Positions 16,746-24,267 of a DNA stretch of 64,000 nucleotides are shown one piece after another. This stretch comes from JAITMY01 sp031549685 (GTDB lineage Bacteria > Bacteroidota > Bacteroidia > Bacteroidales > UBA932). A model generated the notes under the pieces. It was not told where the DNA came from. It was given only the letters and a program-made list of their open reading frames with translations, and searched no databases. Location: NCBI GenBank assembly GCA_031549685.1, contig JAVBPG010000005.1, forward strand, positions 1 through 64,000, written 5' to 3'. The translations under genes were made by a program, and so were the position numbers. The number at the start of each line of letters is the position of its first letter. Position 1 is the first letter of the stretch.

Positions 16746-17037
16746 CTTCACCCGAAGATTACATATAAATAATTCATAGACAGGTAGATGACTTCATGAA
16801 GCCTATAATCTTGAAGCAATTTCTCTCTTTTTGACATCTTACACCACTAAAAGCAACAATAGTAAGGGAATTACAAGTTTTTTTGTAGAAAAATAAGTTT
16901 ACCTATATTAGCAATTATTCAAATAAAAAAATAATATTAATAAGATAATCAAGACAATACTAAACAATAACTATTCTTCAACGAGGAGGAGTATTAACTC
17001 AATTGACAATGTATAATTGACAATTCGGTGGTAAAAA
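16746..17037. other. AT-rich right end of the mobile element and junction
   Basis: No gene seen. It contains the proposed right att copy, an AT-rich stretch and, at 17002-17026, the direct repeat AATTGACAAT. The lgt terminator begins at 17038. Confidence 0.5.
16897..16907. repeat. proposed attachment site, right copy
   Basis: GTTTACCTATA, identical to 9742-9752. The AT-rich character continues to about 17020, so the exact junction may lie a little further right. Confidence 0.55.
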
Positions 17038-17071
17038 GAAAAACGGCTGCACAAACATGCAGCCGTTTTTC
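17038..17071 (-). terminator. lgt terminator
   Basis: GAAAAACGGCTGCA pairs with TGCAGCCGTTTTTC around a 6-nt loop. Its A/T tracts allow termination from either side. It ends 4 bases before the lgt stop codon. Confidence 0.85.
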
Positions 17072-17074
17072 TTT

Positions 17075-17917
17075 TTACTTTTTCTTTCCCGCAGGCGGAT
17101 ACGAAGCATTGCCCACAAACGGCTTGCTACTCGGCTCGTGCCTAAAGCTGTACACCAGCAAGGCCACGCCCGCTACCACAAACGGAATGCTGAGCAGCTG
17201 GCCCATGTCAAGCAGCATACCCTCCTCAAAGCCCACCTGGCGCTCCTTGATAAACTCAATAAAGAAGCGGAAGGTAAAGACCAATATGAGGAATAGCCCG
17301 AACAAGAAGCCGCCGCGGTTGCGCAAATTTTCCTTGCGCCGGAAGATAAGCGCCAGCACAAAAAAGATGAGCAAATACGCCAGCGCCTCGTAGATTTGCG
17401 TGGGGTGCTTGGGCAGCGTTTCGCCCCGGTGCGTAAAAATAAATCCCCAGGGCAGCGAGGTCTGCACGCCGTAAATTTCGGAGTTCATAAGGTTGCCTAT
17501 GCGGATAAAAAATCCGGTAATGGCCACCACCACCACTATCCTATCGAGCAGCCACAGGTAGCGCATTTTATACTTCCGGCAAAAGAAGTACAGGCCCAGC
17601 GGTACGCCGATAGCCGCGCCGTGGCTGGCCAAACCGCCCTCCCAAATTTTCAGGATTTCGATGGGATGCGTAAGGTAGTACGCCGGCTCGTAAAACAGGC
17701 AGTGCCCTAGGCGCAGGCCCACTATGGTGGAAATAACCGCCCACATGGTGAGCGAATCGAGCAACGCCATGGGTAGCTTATCGCGCTTAAAGAAGCGCAC
17801 GAAAATGTAGTAGTCAACCACAAAGGCCAAGGCAAACAGCACTCCGTAGTAGCGGATGTGCAAAGGCCCTAACGAAAAAATTTCGGGGTTAACGCTCCAA
17901 GTTATAAATGCAAGCAT
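17075..17917 (-). CDS. lgt: prolipoprotein diacylglyceryl transferase
   Basis: Adds diacylglycerol to the lipobox Cys of prelipoproteins in the inner membrane, the first step for all the lipoproteins in this window. It has 280 residues and about seven membrane segments. Family motifs are present: IRYYGVLFALAF (N-terminal His/Arg region), EGGLASHGAAIGVPLGLYFF, FIRIGNLMNSEIYG (the GRxGNFxNxExxG signature) and HPTQIYEALAYL. The soluble C-terminal end (EPSSKPF, then basic KKK) is short. No clear promoter box; the upstream gap holds a GGAGAATGGAGAAT-type inverted repeat. Confidence 0.97.
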   Translation of the reverse strand: MLAFITWSVNPEIFSLGPLHIRYYGVLFALAFVVDYYIFVRFFKRDKLPMALLDSLTMWAVISTIVGLRLGHCLFYEPAYYLTHPIEILKIWEGGLASHGAAIGVPLGLYFFCRKYKMRYLWLLDRIVVVVAITGFFIRIGNLMNSEIYGVQTSLPWGFIFTHRGETLPKHPTQIYEALAYLLIFFVLALIFRRKENLRNRGGFLFGLFLILVFTFRFFIEFIKERQVGFEEGMLLDMGQLLSIPFVVAGVALLVYSFRHEPSSKPFVGNASYPPAGKKK

Positions 17918-17926
17918 GTCAAATTA

Positions 17927-18000
17927 AGAATTGAGAATGGAGAATTAAAAATGAAAAATGGAAACTACAAAACATTCTCCATTTTCAATTCTCCATTAAT
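17927..18000. repeat. GAGAATGGAGAATT repeat, inverted pair
   Basis: AGAATTGAGAATGGAGAATT at the left and ATTCTCCATTTTCAATTCTC at the right form an inverted pair around about 25 bases. The same words flank two other insertions in this window, at 51909-52364 and 54112-54394. Confidence 0.7.
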
Positions 18001-18978
18001 TTATTGTAGCATTTGCAGCACCTCGTCCAGCTTAGGGGTAAGGATAATTTCTATGCGGCGGTTGGCCTGGCGCGCCTCGGCTGTCTTAGCCTTGCTGAGC
18101 GGTAAATACTCCGAGCGGCCTGCGGCGGTAATGCGCGACTGCTCTATGCTTGAGCCCTTGAGCAAAAGGCGAACCACCGCGGTGGCGCGCTTGCAGCTCA
18201 GGTCCCAGTTATCGAGCAGCTGCCCCTTGCCCAGGTAGGGTACATCGTCGGTATGACCTTCTATAACCACGTTGATGTCGGGATTTTTTTCAAGCACACC
18301 CGAAATACTTTTAATCGCTTCGGCTCCACGGGCGTCCACCTCGGAGCTGCCCGAGGCAAACAGCAGCTTATCCTCCATCGAAACGTACACTTTTCCGTCG
18401 CGGATTTTTACGGTAAGGCCCTTGCCCTCGAAGTTAAGCAGCGCGTCCGACAACTTTTTCTTGAGCGCGTTGGTTACCGAATCCTTTTGGTATAGCGCGC
18501 GCTCCAGGGCTATGAGCTTTTGGTTGCGGTCGTTCAAGTCCTGCGAGAGCTGGCGCACGGCAGCGCTACGGTCGTTGAGCGCGCTCTCCATCTTAAACAA
18601 CTCGTCTTCTTTTTGCTGCAGGGCGGCCTGGTTTTCCTGAATTTGCTGCAGCAGCTTGCGCATTTCCTGCTGGTTGCCCTGCTGCATGGCCTCCTGCGCC
18701 TTCATCAGGTTGGCATACCTGCTGCTGAGCGCCTGCTGCTCCTCCAGCAGTAGCGCAACGGTATCCTGCATTTTGAGGATGCGGTTACCCTGATCCTCCC
18801 CGAGGGCCTGCTGCTGCCTGTTCTGCTCCTTTACGCTGGCAATTTCGGTTTCCAGCTGCGAGTTTTTATCGTCGCTCGCCACCTTTTGCGCCTGTAAATC
18901 CTGGAACTTTTTGGGAGAAACGCAGGAAGCCAAAACAAGCACCAGCGAAAAGCAGAGGAAAAGTAGGTTGTGTTTCAT
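18001..18978 (-). CDS. OmpA-family lipoprotein with coiled coil
   Basis: 325 residues. The signal peptide ends in the lipobox LASC, followed by VSPKKFQDLQAQK. Residues from about 30 to 185 form a long Gln/Glu-rich coiled coil. The C-terminal OmpA/MotB domain has LLFASGSSEVDARGAEAI, then INVVIEGHTDDVPY, and KRATAVVRLLL with NRRIEIILTP, which bind peptidoglycan. It probably tethers the outer membrane to the cell wall. It resembles OmpA-type proteins of Bacteroidota such as those near gliding or envelope genes, but no neighbour gives a specific role. Confidence 0.9.
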   Translation of the reverse strand: MKHNLLFLCFSLVLVLASCVSPKKFQDLQAQKVASDDKNSQLETEIASVKEQNRQQQALGEDQGNRILKMQDTVALLLEEQQALSSRYANLMKAQEAMQQGNQQEMRKLLQQIQENQAALQQKEDELFKMESALNDRSAAVRQLSQDLNDRNQKLIALERALYQKDSVTNALKKKLSDALLNFEGKGLTVKIRDGKVYVSMEDKLLFASGSSEVDARGAEAIKSISGVLEKNPDINVVIEGHTDDVPYLGKGQLLDNWDLSCKRATAVVRLLLKGSSIEQSRITAAGRSEYLPLSKAKTAEARQANRRIEIILTPKLDEVLQMLQ

Positions 18979-19005
18979 TTTTTTGAAATGTAATTATTTA
19001 ACGAG

Positions 19006-19013
19006 CAAAAGTA
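19006..19013 (-). promoter_or_regulatory. promoter of the OmpA-family gene, -7 box TACTTTTG
   Basis: On the minus strand the box is a perfect TAnnTTTG match 27 bases before the start. It is divergent from the dxs promoter. Confidence 0.55.
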
Positions 19014-19035
19014 GCGAGTTAAAGCGCAAATTTAG

Positions 19036-19043
19036 TAAATTTG
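19036..19043 (+). promoter_or_regulatory. dxs promoter, -7 box TAAATTTG
   Basis: Perfect TAnnTTTG box 28 bases before the dxs ATG. Confidence 0.6.
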
Positions 19044-19071
19044 CATCCCACATCTGTTAAATTTTGCAAGC

Positions 19072-21000
19072 ATGCCGCAAGGTAAATACGCGCTACTCGA
19101 AACGATTGAATACCCATCCGACTTAAAGAAGTTGCCCCCTCAACAGCTACCCGAGGTATGCAGCGAAGTGCGCGATTTTATTATCGATGCTGTTTCGGAA
19201 AATCCCGGACACTTCGGTGCCAGCCTTGGCGTGGTGGAGTTAACCGTGGCCCTGCACTACGTGTTCAACACGCCCTACGACCAGCTGGTGTGGGACGTGG
19301 GGCACCAGGCATACGCTCACAAAATTTTGACGGGGCGTCGTAACCTTTTTTTCAGGAACAGAAAGTACCACGGCATAAGCGGCTTTCCGCGCATGAGCGA
19401 AAGCGAGTACGACGCGTTCGGCACGGGGCACTCCTCCACCTCCATATCGGCGGCGCTGGGCCTGGCCGTTGCGGCGCAGATGAAGGGCGAAAACCGCAAG
19501 GTGGTGGCCGTAATCGGCGATGGCTCCATGACCGGCGGGCTGGCTTTTGAGGGGCTCAACAACGCCGGTATGGAAAAATCGGACCTGCTCGTTATTCTCA
19601 ACGACAACAACATTGCCATTGACCCCAACGTAGGCGCGCTGCACAACTACCTGGCCAAAATTACGCTGTCCAAGGCCTACAACAAGGTCAAGGACGAGGT
19701 GTGGGACATGACCGAGCGCACCAAACCCATCCGCCTCTTTTTACAAAAAACGCTGATTGCCCTCAAGGCGCCGCTGCTGCGCCAGGGCAACCTCTTCGAG
19801 TCGCTGGGATTTCGCTACTTCGGCCCCATTGACGGGCACGATGTGGCCAAGCTGGTAAAAACGCTGGAGATGCTGAAAAAAATTCCAGGGCCCAAGCTGC
19901 TGCACGTGCTTACCAAAAAGGGGAAGGGCTACAAGCCTGCCGAGGAAAATCAAACGCTGTGGCACGCGCCCGGCGCCTTTGACCGCACCACCGGCGAGCG
20001 CCTGAGCAAGCGCAGCAGCGGTCAGCCGCCGCTGTACCAGCAGGTGTTTGGCGAAACCATTGTAGAGCTGGCTGAGAAAAACGACAACATCGTGGGCATT
20101 ACGCCCGCCATGCCCAGCGGTTGCTCGCTCAACATCATGATGAAAAAAATGCCCGACCGCGTGTTCGACGTGGGCATTGCCGAGCTGCACGCCGTAACCT
20201 TCTCGGCAGGACTGGCCGCAGCGGGCAAGGTACCCTTTTGCAACATCTACTCCAGCTTTATGCAGCGCGCCTACGACGCCATCATTCACGATGTGGCGCT
20301 GCAAAACTTACACGTTGTCTTTTGCCTTGACCGCGGCGGGCTGGTGGGCGAGGACGGCGCCACACACCACGGCGCGTACGATATTGCCTACATGCGCAGC
20401 ATCCCCAACATGGTGGTGGCCGCCCCCATGAACGAGGTGGAGCTGCGCAACATGATGTATACTGCGCAGCTGCCGCAGCAGCGCGCTTTCTCCATTCGCT
20501 ACCCGCGCGGCAACGGTGTTGATGCCTGCTGGAGTAAGCCGTTTGAAGCAGTTACGATAGGAAAAGCCCGGCTGCTGCGCAACGGCAGTCAGGTAGCCCT
20601 GCTGACGCTTGGCCACGTAGGCAACTTTGCGGTGCAGGCGGTGGAGCGCCTGGCGCAAGAAGGAATATCGGCGGCGCACTACGACATGCGCTTTGCCAAG
20701 CCCATTGATGAGGAAGTGCTGCACGAGGTGGGGAAAATGTTTACGCAGGTGGTAACCGTGGAGGACGGCACCATTGTAGGCGGCATGGGTAGCGCAGTCG
20801 CAGAATTTTTTACAGCAAACGGCTACAAGGCGCAGCTTACGCGCCTCGGCGTACCCGACCGCTTTGTGGAGCACGGCACCATAGCCGAGCTGCAGGCCGA
20901 GTGCGGATTCGATGCCGAAGGAATTTACCAAGCCGTAAAAGAGGTAATTTCAGATGGCCGGTTTCAGATGGCAGATTTCAAACCTCAGAATTTGCGTTGA
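19072..21000 (+). CDS. dxs: 1-deoxy-D-xylulose-5-phosphate synthase
   Basis: First enzyme of the MEP isoprenoid pathway: condenses pyruvate and glyceraldehyde 3-phosphate with thiamine diphosphate. Of 642 residues, the thiamine site is marked by VWDVGHQAYAHKILTGRR and GDGSMTGGLAFEGLNNAG, followed by YFGPIDGHDV; the pyrimidine domain has FDVGIAELHAVTFSAGLAAAG, then SSFMQRAYDAIIHDVALQ, and a transketolase C-domain follows. The normal C-terminus seems to end near AVKEVI. The last 15 or so residues (SDGRFQMADFKPQNLR) are encoded by a TCAGATGGC repeat that has replaced or extended the stop region. Confidence 0.97.
   Translation: MPQGKYALLETIEYPSDLKKLPPQQLPEVCSEVRDFIIDAVSENPGHFGASLGVVELTVALHYVFNTPYDQLVWDVGHQAYAHKILTGRRNLFFRNRKYHGISGFPRMSESEYDAFGTGHSSTSISAALGLAVAAQMKGENRKVVAVIGDGSMTGGLAFEGLNNAGMEKSDLLVILNDNNIAIDPNVGALHNYLAKITLSKAYNKVKDEVWDMTERTKPIRLFLQKTLIALKAPLLRQGNLFESLGFRYFGPIDGHDVAKLVKTLEMLKKIPGPKLLHVLTKKGKGYKPAEENQTLWHAPGAFDRTTGERLSKRSSGQPPLYQQVFGETIVELAEKNDNIVGITPAMPSGCSLNIMMKKMPDRVFDVGIAELHAVTFSAGLAAAGKVPFCNIYSSFMQRAYDAIIHDVALQNLHVVFCLDRGGLVGEDGATHHGAYDIAYMRSIPNMVVAAPMNEVELRNMMYTAQLPQQRAFSIRYPRGNGVDACWSKPFEAVTIGKARLLRNGSQVALLTLGHVGNFAVQAVERLAQEGISAAHYDMRFAKPIDEEVLHEVGKMFTQVVTVEDGTIVGGMGSAVAEFFTANGYKAQLTRLGVPDRFVEHGTIAELQAECGFDAEGIYQAVKEVISDGRFQMADFKPQNLR
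20950..20997 (+). repeat. TCAGATGGC repeat in the dxs 3' end
   Basis: TTTCAGATGGCCGGTTTCAG, then ATGGCAGATTTCAAAC. The tandem word TCAGATGGC lies in frame and encodes the odd C-terminal tail of Dxs. Confidence 0.6.
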
Positions 21001-21040
21001 GATTCAACCCGTCAAGCAATTATCAATTATTCGTTTTTAA

Positions 21041-21071
21041 TTGTTCATTAAAAAAATTCTCACTACATTTG
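21041..21071 (+). promoter_or_regulatory. tRNA-Leu promoter
   Basis: TTG at 21041-21043 and TACATTTG at 21064-21071 are separated by 20 bases, a full Bacteroidota -33/-7 pair. The tRNA begins 19 bases downstream. Confidence 0.75.
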
Positions 21072-21090
21072 CACTCCCAATTCATAAAAA

Positions 21091-21174
21091 GCCCGGATGG
21101 CGGAATTGGTAGACGCGCTGGTCTCAAACACCAGTGGTAGCAATACTGTGCCGGTTCGATCCCGGCTCCGGGTA
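21091..21174 (+). tRNA. tRNA-Leu, anticodon CAA
   Basis: 84 nt. The acceptor stem GCCCGGA pairs with TCCGGGT. The D-arm carries TGGTAGACGC, the anticodon arm CTGGT-CTCAAAC-ACCAG has CAA at 21125-21127, and there is a long variable arm typical of class II tRNAs followed by the T-arm CCGGTTCGATCCCGG. The discriminator base is A. The CCA end is not encoded, so tRNA nucleotidyltransferase must add it. A terminator follows at once. Confidence 0.97.
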
Positions 21175-21178
21175 CAAG

Positions 21179-21214
21179 AAAGCCACTTAATCAATTGATT
21201 AAGTGGCTTTTAAT
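21179..21214 (+). terminator. terminator after tRNA-Leu
   Basis: AAAGCCACTTAATCAA is followed directly by its perfect inverse, ending in TTTT: a 16-bp palindrome. Confidence 0.9.
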
Positions 21215-21349
21215 TTTTAAAGGGGCGCAAAACAGGGTGCAAATTTTAACCAAGCGTAAGAAGTTCTTTCATAATAAAACCTTTCTATTCATTCATATTT
21301 TACTTCTGAATACATATAAATTAAGATCACACGTGCAGACTATAACCAT

Positions 21350-23071
21350 TTATTCAACAGTAAACACTTCTCCACCGTAAATAGGCTCTCCACTATCGGT
21401 AACACCCTCGATAACAATTGAGTAATATCCAGGAACGGAGGGGGTTTGAATCACTACTTCTCTCTTTTCTTCGGACATCAGGTTAATTTCAGGGTCCCAA
21501 TACAGGAGGCTTCGTAAATCCGGCCTGCCATCCCTGTCCTGCCCTTTACCTACGGTCAGTTTGCAAGGATATTGCACTCCCTGATAGTCCATAATGCTGA
21601 CATTTTTATCAAATGTAAGGCCGGGGTAGCTTCCCGTATAGGTATTAATTTTTGCCAGGCCATCAAAGCTGCTTTCGCCTATGTAGAACCGGCTTCTGTA
21701 TATAGAAATGGTATTTATTTTCAGCGGGTCGTATTGAAGAATCCGGCTATGGTCAAAAACAGGAATGCCGTCAAGCAAGATTAGCGAGCTTCCGCTTTGG
21801 TACGCCACCGGCCCTTTTTCCATTTCTACGTTGACCTGTATTACCATTCTGTCATCCACCTTTCGGAACCGTACGCCGGGCAGCAGCTCTATTATGACAT
21901 CCTGCATGCTGGGGAAACGCGTGTAATCATCCAGCTTATACACCGTTGGTTTTGAATACAGCAGCGGGTCGTTTTGTATGCTTACCTTATCGTATAAGGT
22001 ATCTACTCCAAACCTCTTTCCTATTTGCATTTCAATGCTTCGCTCGGTGAGCACCGGCTCATACTCTTTGCTCAGGTATAACTTAGGAATAGCGCTAATG
22101 CTTGGCTTTACAAAGGGGTCGCTAAGCTCAAACGAGATGTCGTGATTGATGCTCTTCCGGCAAGGGTACTGCAGGACTACTTCCCGGTCTCCGTAAATAG
22201 ACCCCGTATAAAATGTAAACTCACCCGACGCCGTATCTATGGCCGACGCATACATGTCCGACCCCTGCCCCACGGCCGAGAGAAAAGCAAGCTTTTCATT
22301 CATCTTTTTCAGATCTACGTTGTGAATTTTCCCACGAATAATCTCCCCTTCGTACTCCGGCACGTAGGTGGTAGAGAACTTCACGTCCTTGGCGGACTCC
22401 TTGCCGGCGGCCAAAAATTCTCCTAAGCTCGCAGAAGGGTTGGCCGGTTTTAGGCTTAGCTTGGAAACGGATAGGCTGATGGTGGCCCACTCCTTCCCCA
22501 GGTTGCAGATTGTTACCGGCAGGCTGCTGTTTACCGAGGCCGTCTTGCCATGGTTGAGCTGGGCAGCAATAAGGGCTGGGCCCCCACGCCGGAGAGCTAT
22601 ACTTTTATCCCCGGCAGGCACAGCGCTGCTGTCGCTGTTTCCCACCACAACGTTTCCGGGAATCCTTTCGGATGTGAGCGTATTATATATGGGAATAATT
22701 TTGCTGAAGTATTTCAGCGTGTCCTCGTTTAGCATCTGCTTCGTATATGCTATAAGCCGGTAGTTTCCCGTTGGAAGAGCCGGCGGGAGGTCTATCTTGC
22801 CGCTGCCGCGACCGTTGTTAACGCCTATTTTGACCGTTAGCGCAGCCGAAACCGAGCTGTGCAGTTCAAGGTAGGCCACGCTGCTTAACCCCGACAAGCG
22901 GGGTTGCCCATCAGCCATATCAAAGCAGTACAGCGAAAGCCAGACGGACTCGCCCGCAACGTAAAAGTCCCTGTCGGTAGTGATGTATATCCTTTCGACA
23001 GTCCGCTGCTGGGCATAGCCGGACAAAGCCCAGCAGAAAAGACAAAGAGTAATAGTAGTAAGTTGCTTCAT
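21350..23071 (-). CDS. secreted MG2/TonB-plug-like protein of the envelope operon
   Basis: 573 residues from ATG 23071, where a clear signal peptide begins (MKQLTTITLCLFCWALSGYA). The N-terminal part, RIYITTDRDFYVAGESVWLS, is the macroglobulin MG2-like domain (fibre crossing motif) found in large Bacteroidota surface proteins. The C-terminal part (SMQDVIIELLPGVRFRKVDD, SSLILLDGIPVFDHSRIL) resembles a TonB-receptor plug domain without a barrel. It is the last gene of a four-gene operon, 4 bases after the DUF4249 lipoprotein. A frame running further upstream to 23278 overlaps that gene and is rejected. It probably works with the TonB receptor in the outer membrane; substrate unknown. Confidence 0.8.
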   Translation of the reverse strand: MKQLTTITLCLFCWALSGYAQQRTVERIYITTDRDFYVAGESVWLSLYCFDMADGQPRLSGLSSVAYLELHSSVSAALTVKIGVNNGRGSGKIDLPPALPTGNYRLIAYTKQMLNEDTLKYFSKIIPIYNTLTSERIPGNVVVGNSDSSAVPAGDKSIALRRGGPALIAAQLNHGKTASVNSSLPVTICNLGKEWATISLSVSKLSLKPANPSASLGEFLAAGKESAKDVKFSTTYVPEYEGEIIRGKIHNVDLKKMNEKLAFLSAVGQGSDMYASAIDTASGEFTFYTGSIYGDREVVLQYPCRKSINHDISFELSDPFVKPSISAIPKLYLSKEYEPVLTERSIEMQIGKRFGVDTLYDKVSIQNDPLLYSKPTVYKLDDYTRFPSMQDVIIELLPGVRFRKVDDRMVIQVNVEMEKGPVAYQSGSSLILLDGIPVFDHSRILQYDPLKINTISIYRSRFYIGESSFDGLAKINTYTGSYPGLTFDKNVSIMDYQGVQYPCKLTVGKGQDRDGRPDLRSLLYWDPEINLMSEEKREVVIQTPSVPGYYSIVIEGVTDSGEPIYGGEVFTVE

Positions 23072-23075
23072 ATAG

Positions 23076-24263
23076 CTAAATATCGTCATTTGGCCAAAAC
23101 GAGGGTTTATCTTTAGTTCCGGATAGGCGACAATCCACGCACTCCTGCGTTGACCACACATCGGGCTTCCCGGGATCATCAGGGTTAGCAAATTCATCAA
23201 CCTCCGCAGTATCCACAACGTAGTTGCCGTTGTCGTACAGCTGTTCCCGGGATGATTTGTTTTTTTTGCCATCTTCAATGAGTTCGCATTCTACGGAATT
23301 TCTATAAATTCCTATGTTGGCCCCCTTGACAAAAACTCGTTTAGAGCTGTTGGCCCCGGCGCTAATATAGCCCAAGACCTTTTCATCGGGATTCGACAAG
23401 CAATGAATATTTCCGGGAAACTCGCTGGGTTGCGGGGCAAATATCCCCCCGATATTATCGGAATTTTTTTCTAAGGTAGCCCAGTACTTATAGGCCTCCT
23501 CCGAAATAGAGAGCTGGTATAGCTCCATTGAGTATATATAGCTGATTTTTCTACTGTCGTTTTCAATTGCGTTAAGCGTTTTCTGATATACAACATTATT
23601 TTCCAGCTGATCGGTTTTTGCAATCAATATGGATTGGGACATATCTTTACTCCAGCAGTAGTAGATATTTTGTTTCCCTTGAAACGGCAATATCTCTCCC
23701 GATGACGGATCGTAGTAGCAGCGAGCTTGAAAGTTGGAGTGAATTTCCCAATCCTCCCGGTATCGCCACCTGTAATACCTTGAAGCGCTGTTATCGCCAT
23801 AGGTGTTGACGTAAAAGCTGACCGCCGTTCTATCGCTGTTTACGGTAAACCCTATGGAGTCAATAGGGGGAGATGTGAGGACATCAAGGAAGTCGGATTC
23901 ATAGCTCCTCCCATCGGATAGCGTAATGCACAGCTTGTACCTATCATACACATTCAGCCCATTGGTATTAACAGCGTAGTGTGGCGACAGTCCGGTATTT
24001 TGGTTTAGCGCCCCGAAGTACTTACTCCCGCTTTCGCTCTCCACCCACACCGCTGCATCTTTGATGTAGCTAACCGTATTGTTTTGCTCTAAAGCAATGG
24101 AAGAGCTAAGAAAAACGCGCGTTGTATCATTCAAAATAATATCACCTTCAACAACCAGCGTCCCGCCCACCGTATTGACTCCCTCCGGCGTAAAGGGGCT
24201 GACGCAGCTATTAAAAAGAAAGAGCACCGGTAGCATTAAGTAGTATAAAAGTTGCCTGCACAT
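23076..24263 (-). CDS. DUF4249 family lipoprotein
   Basis: 395 residues. The signal peptide ends at the lipobox FNSC, followed by VSPFTPEG. The N-terminal beta domain TLVVEGDIILNDTTRVFLSS, then IALEQN and KDAAVWVESESGSKY, fits DUF4249 lipoproteins, which in Bacteroidota are nearly always encoded beside a TonB-dependent receptor and probably form its extracellular partner. The C-terminus is Asp/Cys-rich (QECVDCRLSG). Located 4 bases after the receptor gene and 4 before the MG2-like gene, so it is translationally close-coupled. Confidence 0.85.
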   Translation of the reverse strand: MCRQLLYYLMLPVLFLFNSCVSPFTPEGVNTVGGTLVVEGDIILNDTTRVFLSSSIALEQNNTVSYIKDAAVWVESESGSKYFGALNQNTGLSPHYAVNTNGLNVYDRYKLCITLSDGRSYESDFLDVLTSPPIDSIGFTVNSDRTAVSFYVNTYGDNSASRYYRWRYREDWEIHSNFQARCYYDPSSGEILPFQGKQNIYYCWSKDMSQSILIAKTDQLENNVVYQKTLNAIENDSRKISYIYSMELYQLSISEEAYKYWATLEKNSDNIGGIFAPQPSEFPGNIHCLSNPDEKVLGYISAGANSSKRVFVKGANIGIYRNSVECELIEDGKKNKSSREQLYDNGNYVVDTAEVDEFANPDDPGKPDVWSTQECVDCRLSGTKDKPSFWPNDDI

Positions 24264-24267
24264 AGGG

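Larger units (their letters stand above)
9737..16912. mobile_element. integrative element of about 7.2 kb with tyrosine recombinase, Rep and AbiH
   Basis: The block is much more AT-rich than both flanks and carries recombinase, HTH protein, serine recombinase, Rep_trans-like initiator and an AbiH defence gene. GTTTACCTATA occurs at 9742-9752, just before the recombinase promoter, and again at 16897-16907, after the last cargo gene; with one mismatch the match extends leftwards to 16 bases (AATAwGTTTACCTATA). I take these as the ends. No conjugation machinery is visible, so the element would need help to transfer. The insertion is between the DUF2795 gene and lgt, not in a tRNA. Confidence 0.75.

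Noticed and set aside
21041..21174. tRNA-Leu as integration site of the mobile element
   Set aside because: The element ends 4 kb away, and no partial tRNA copy was found at its borders.
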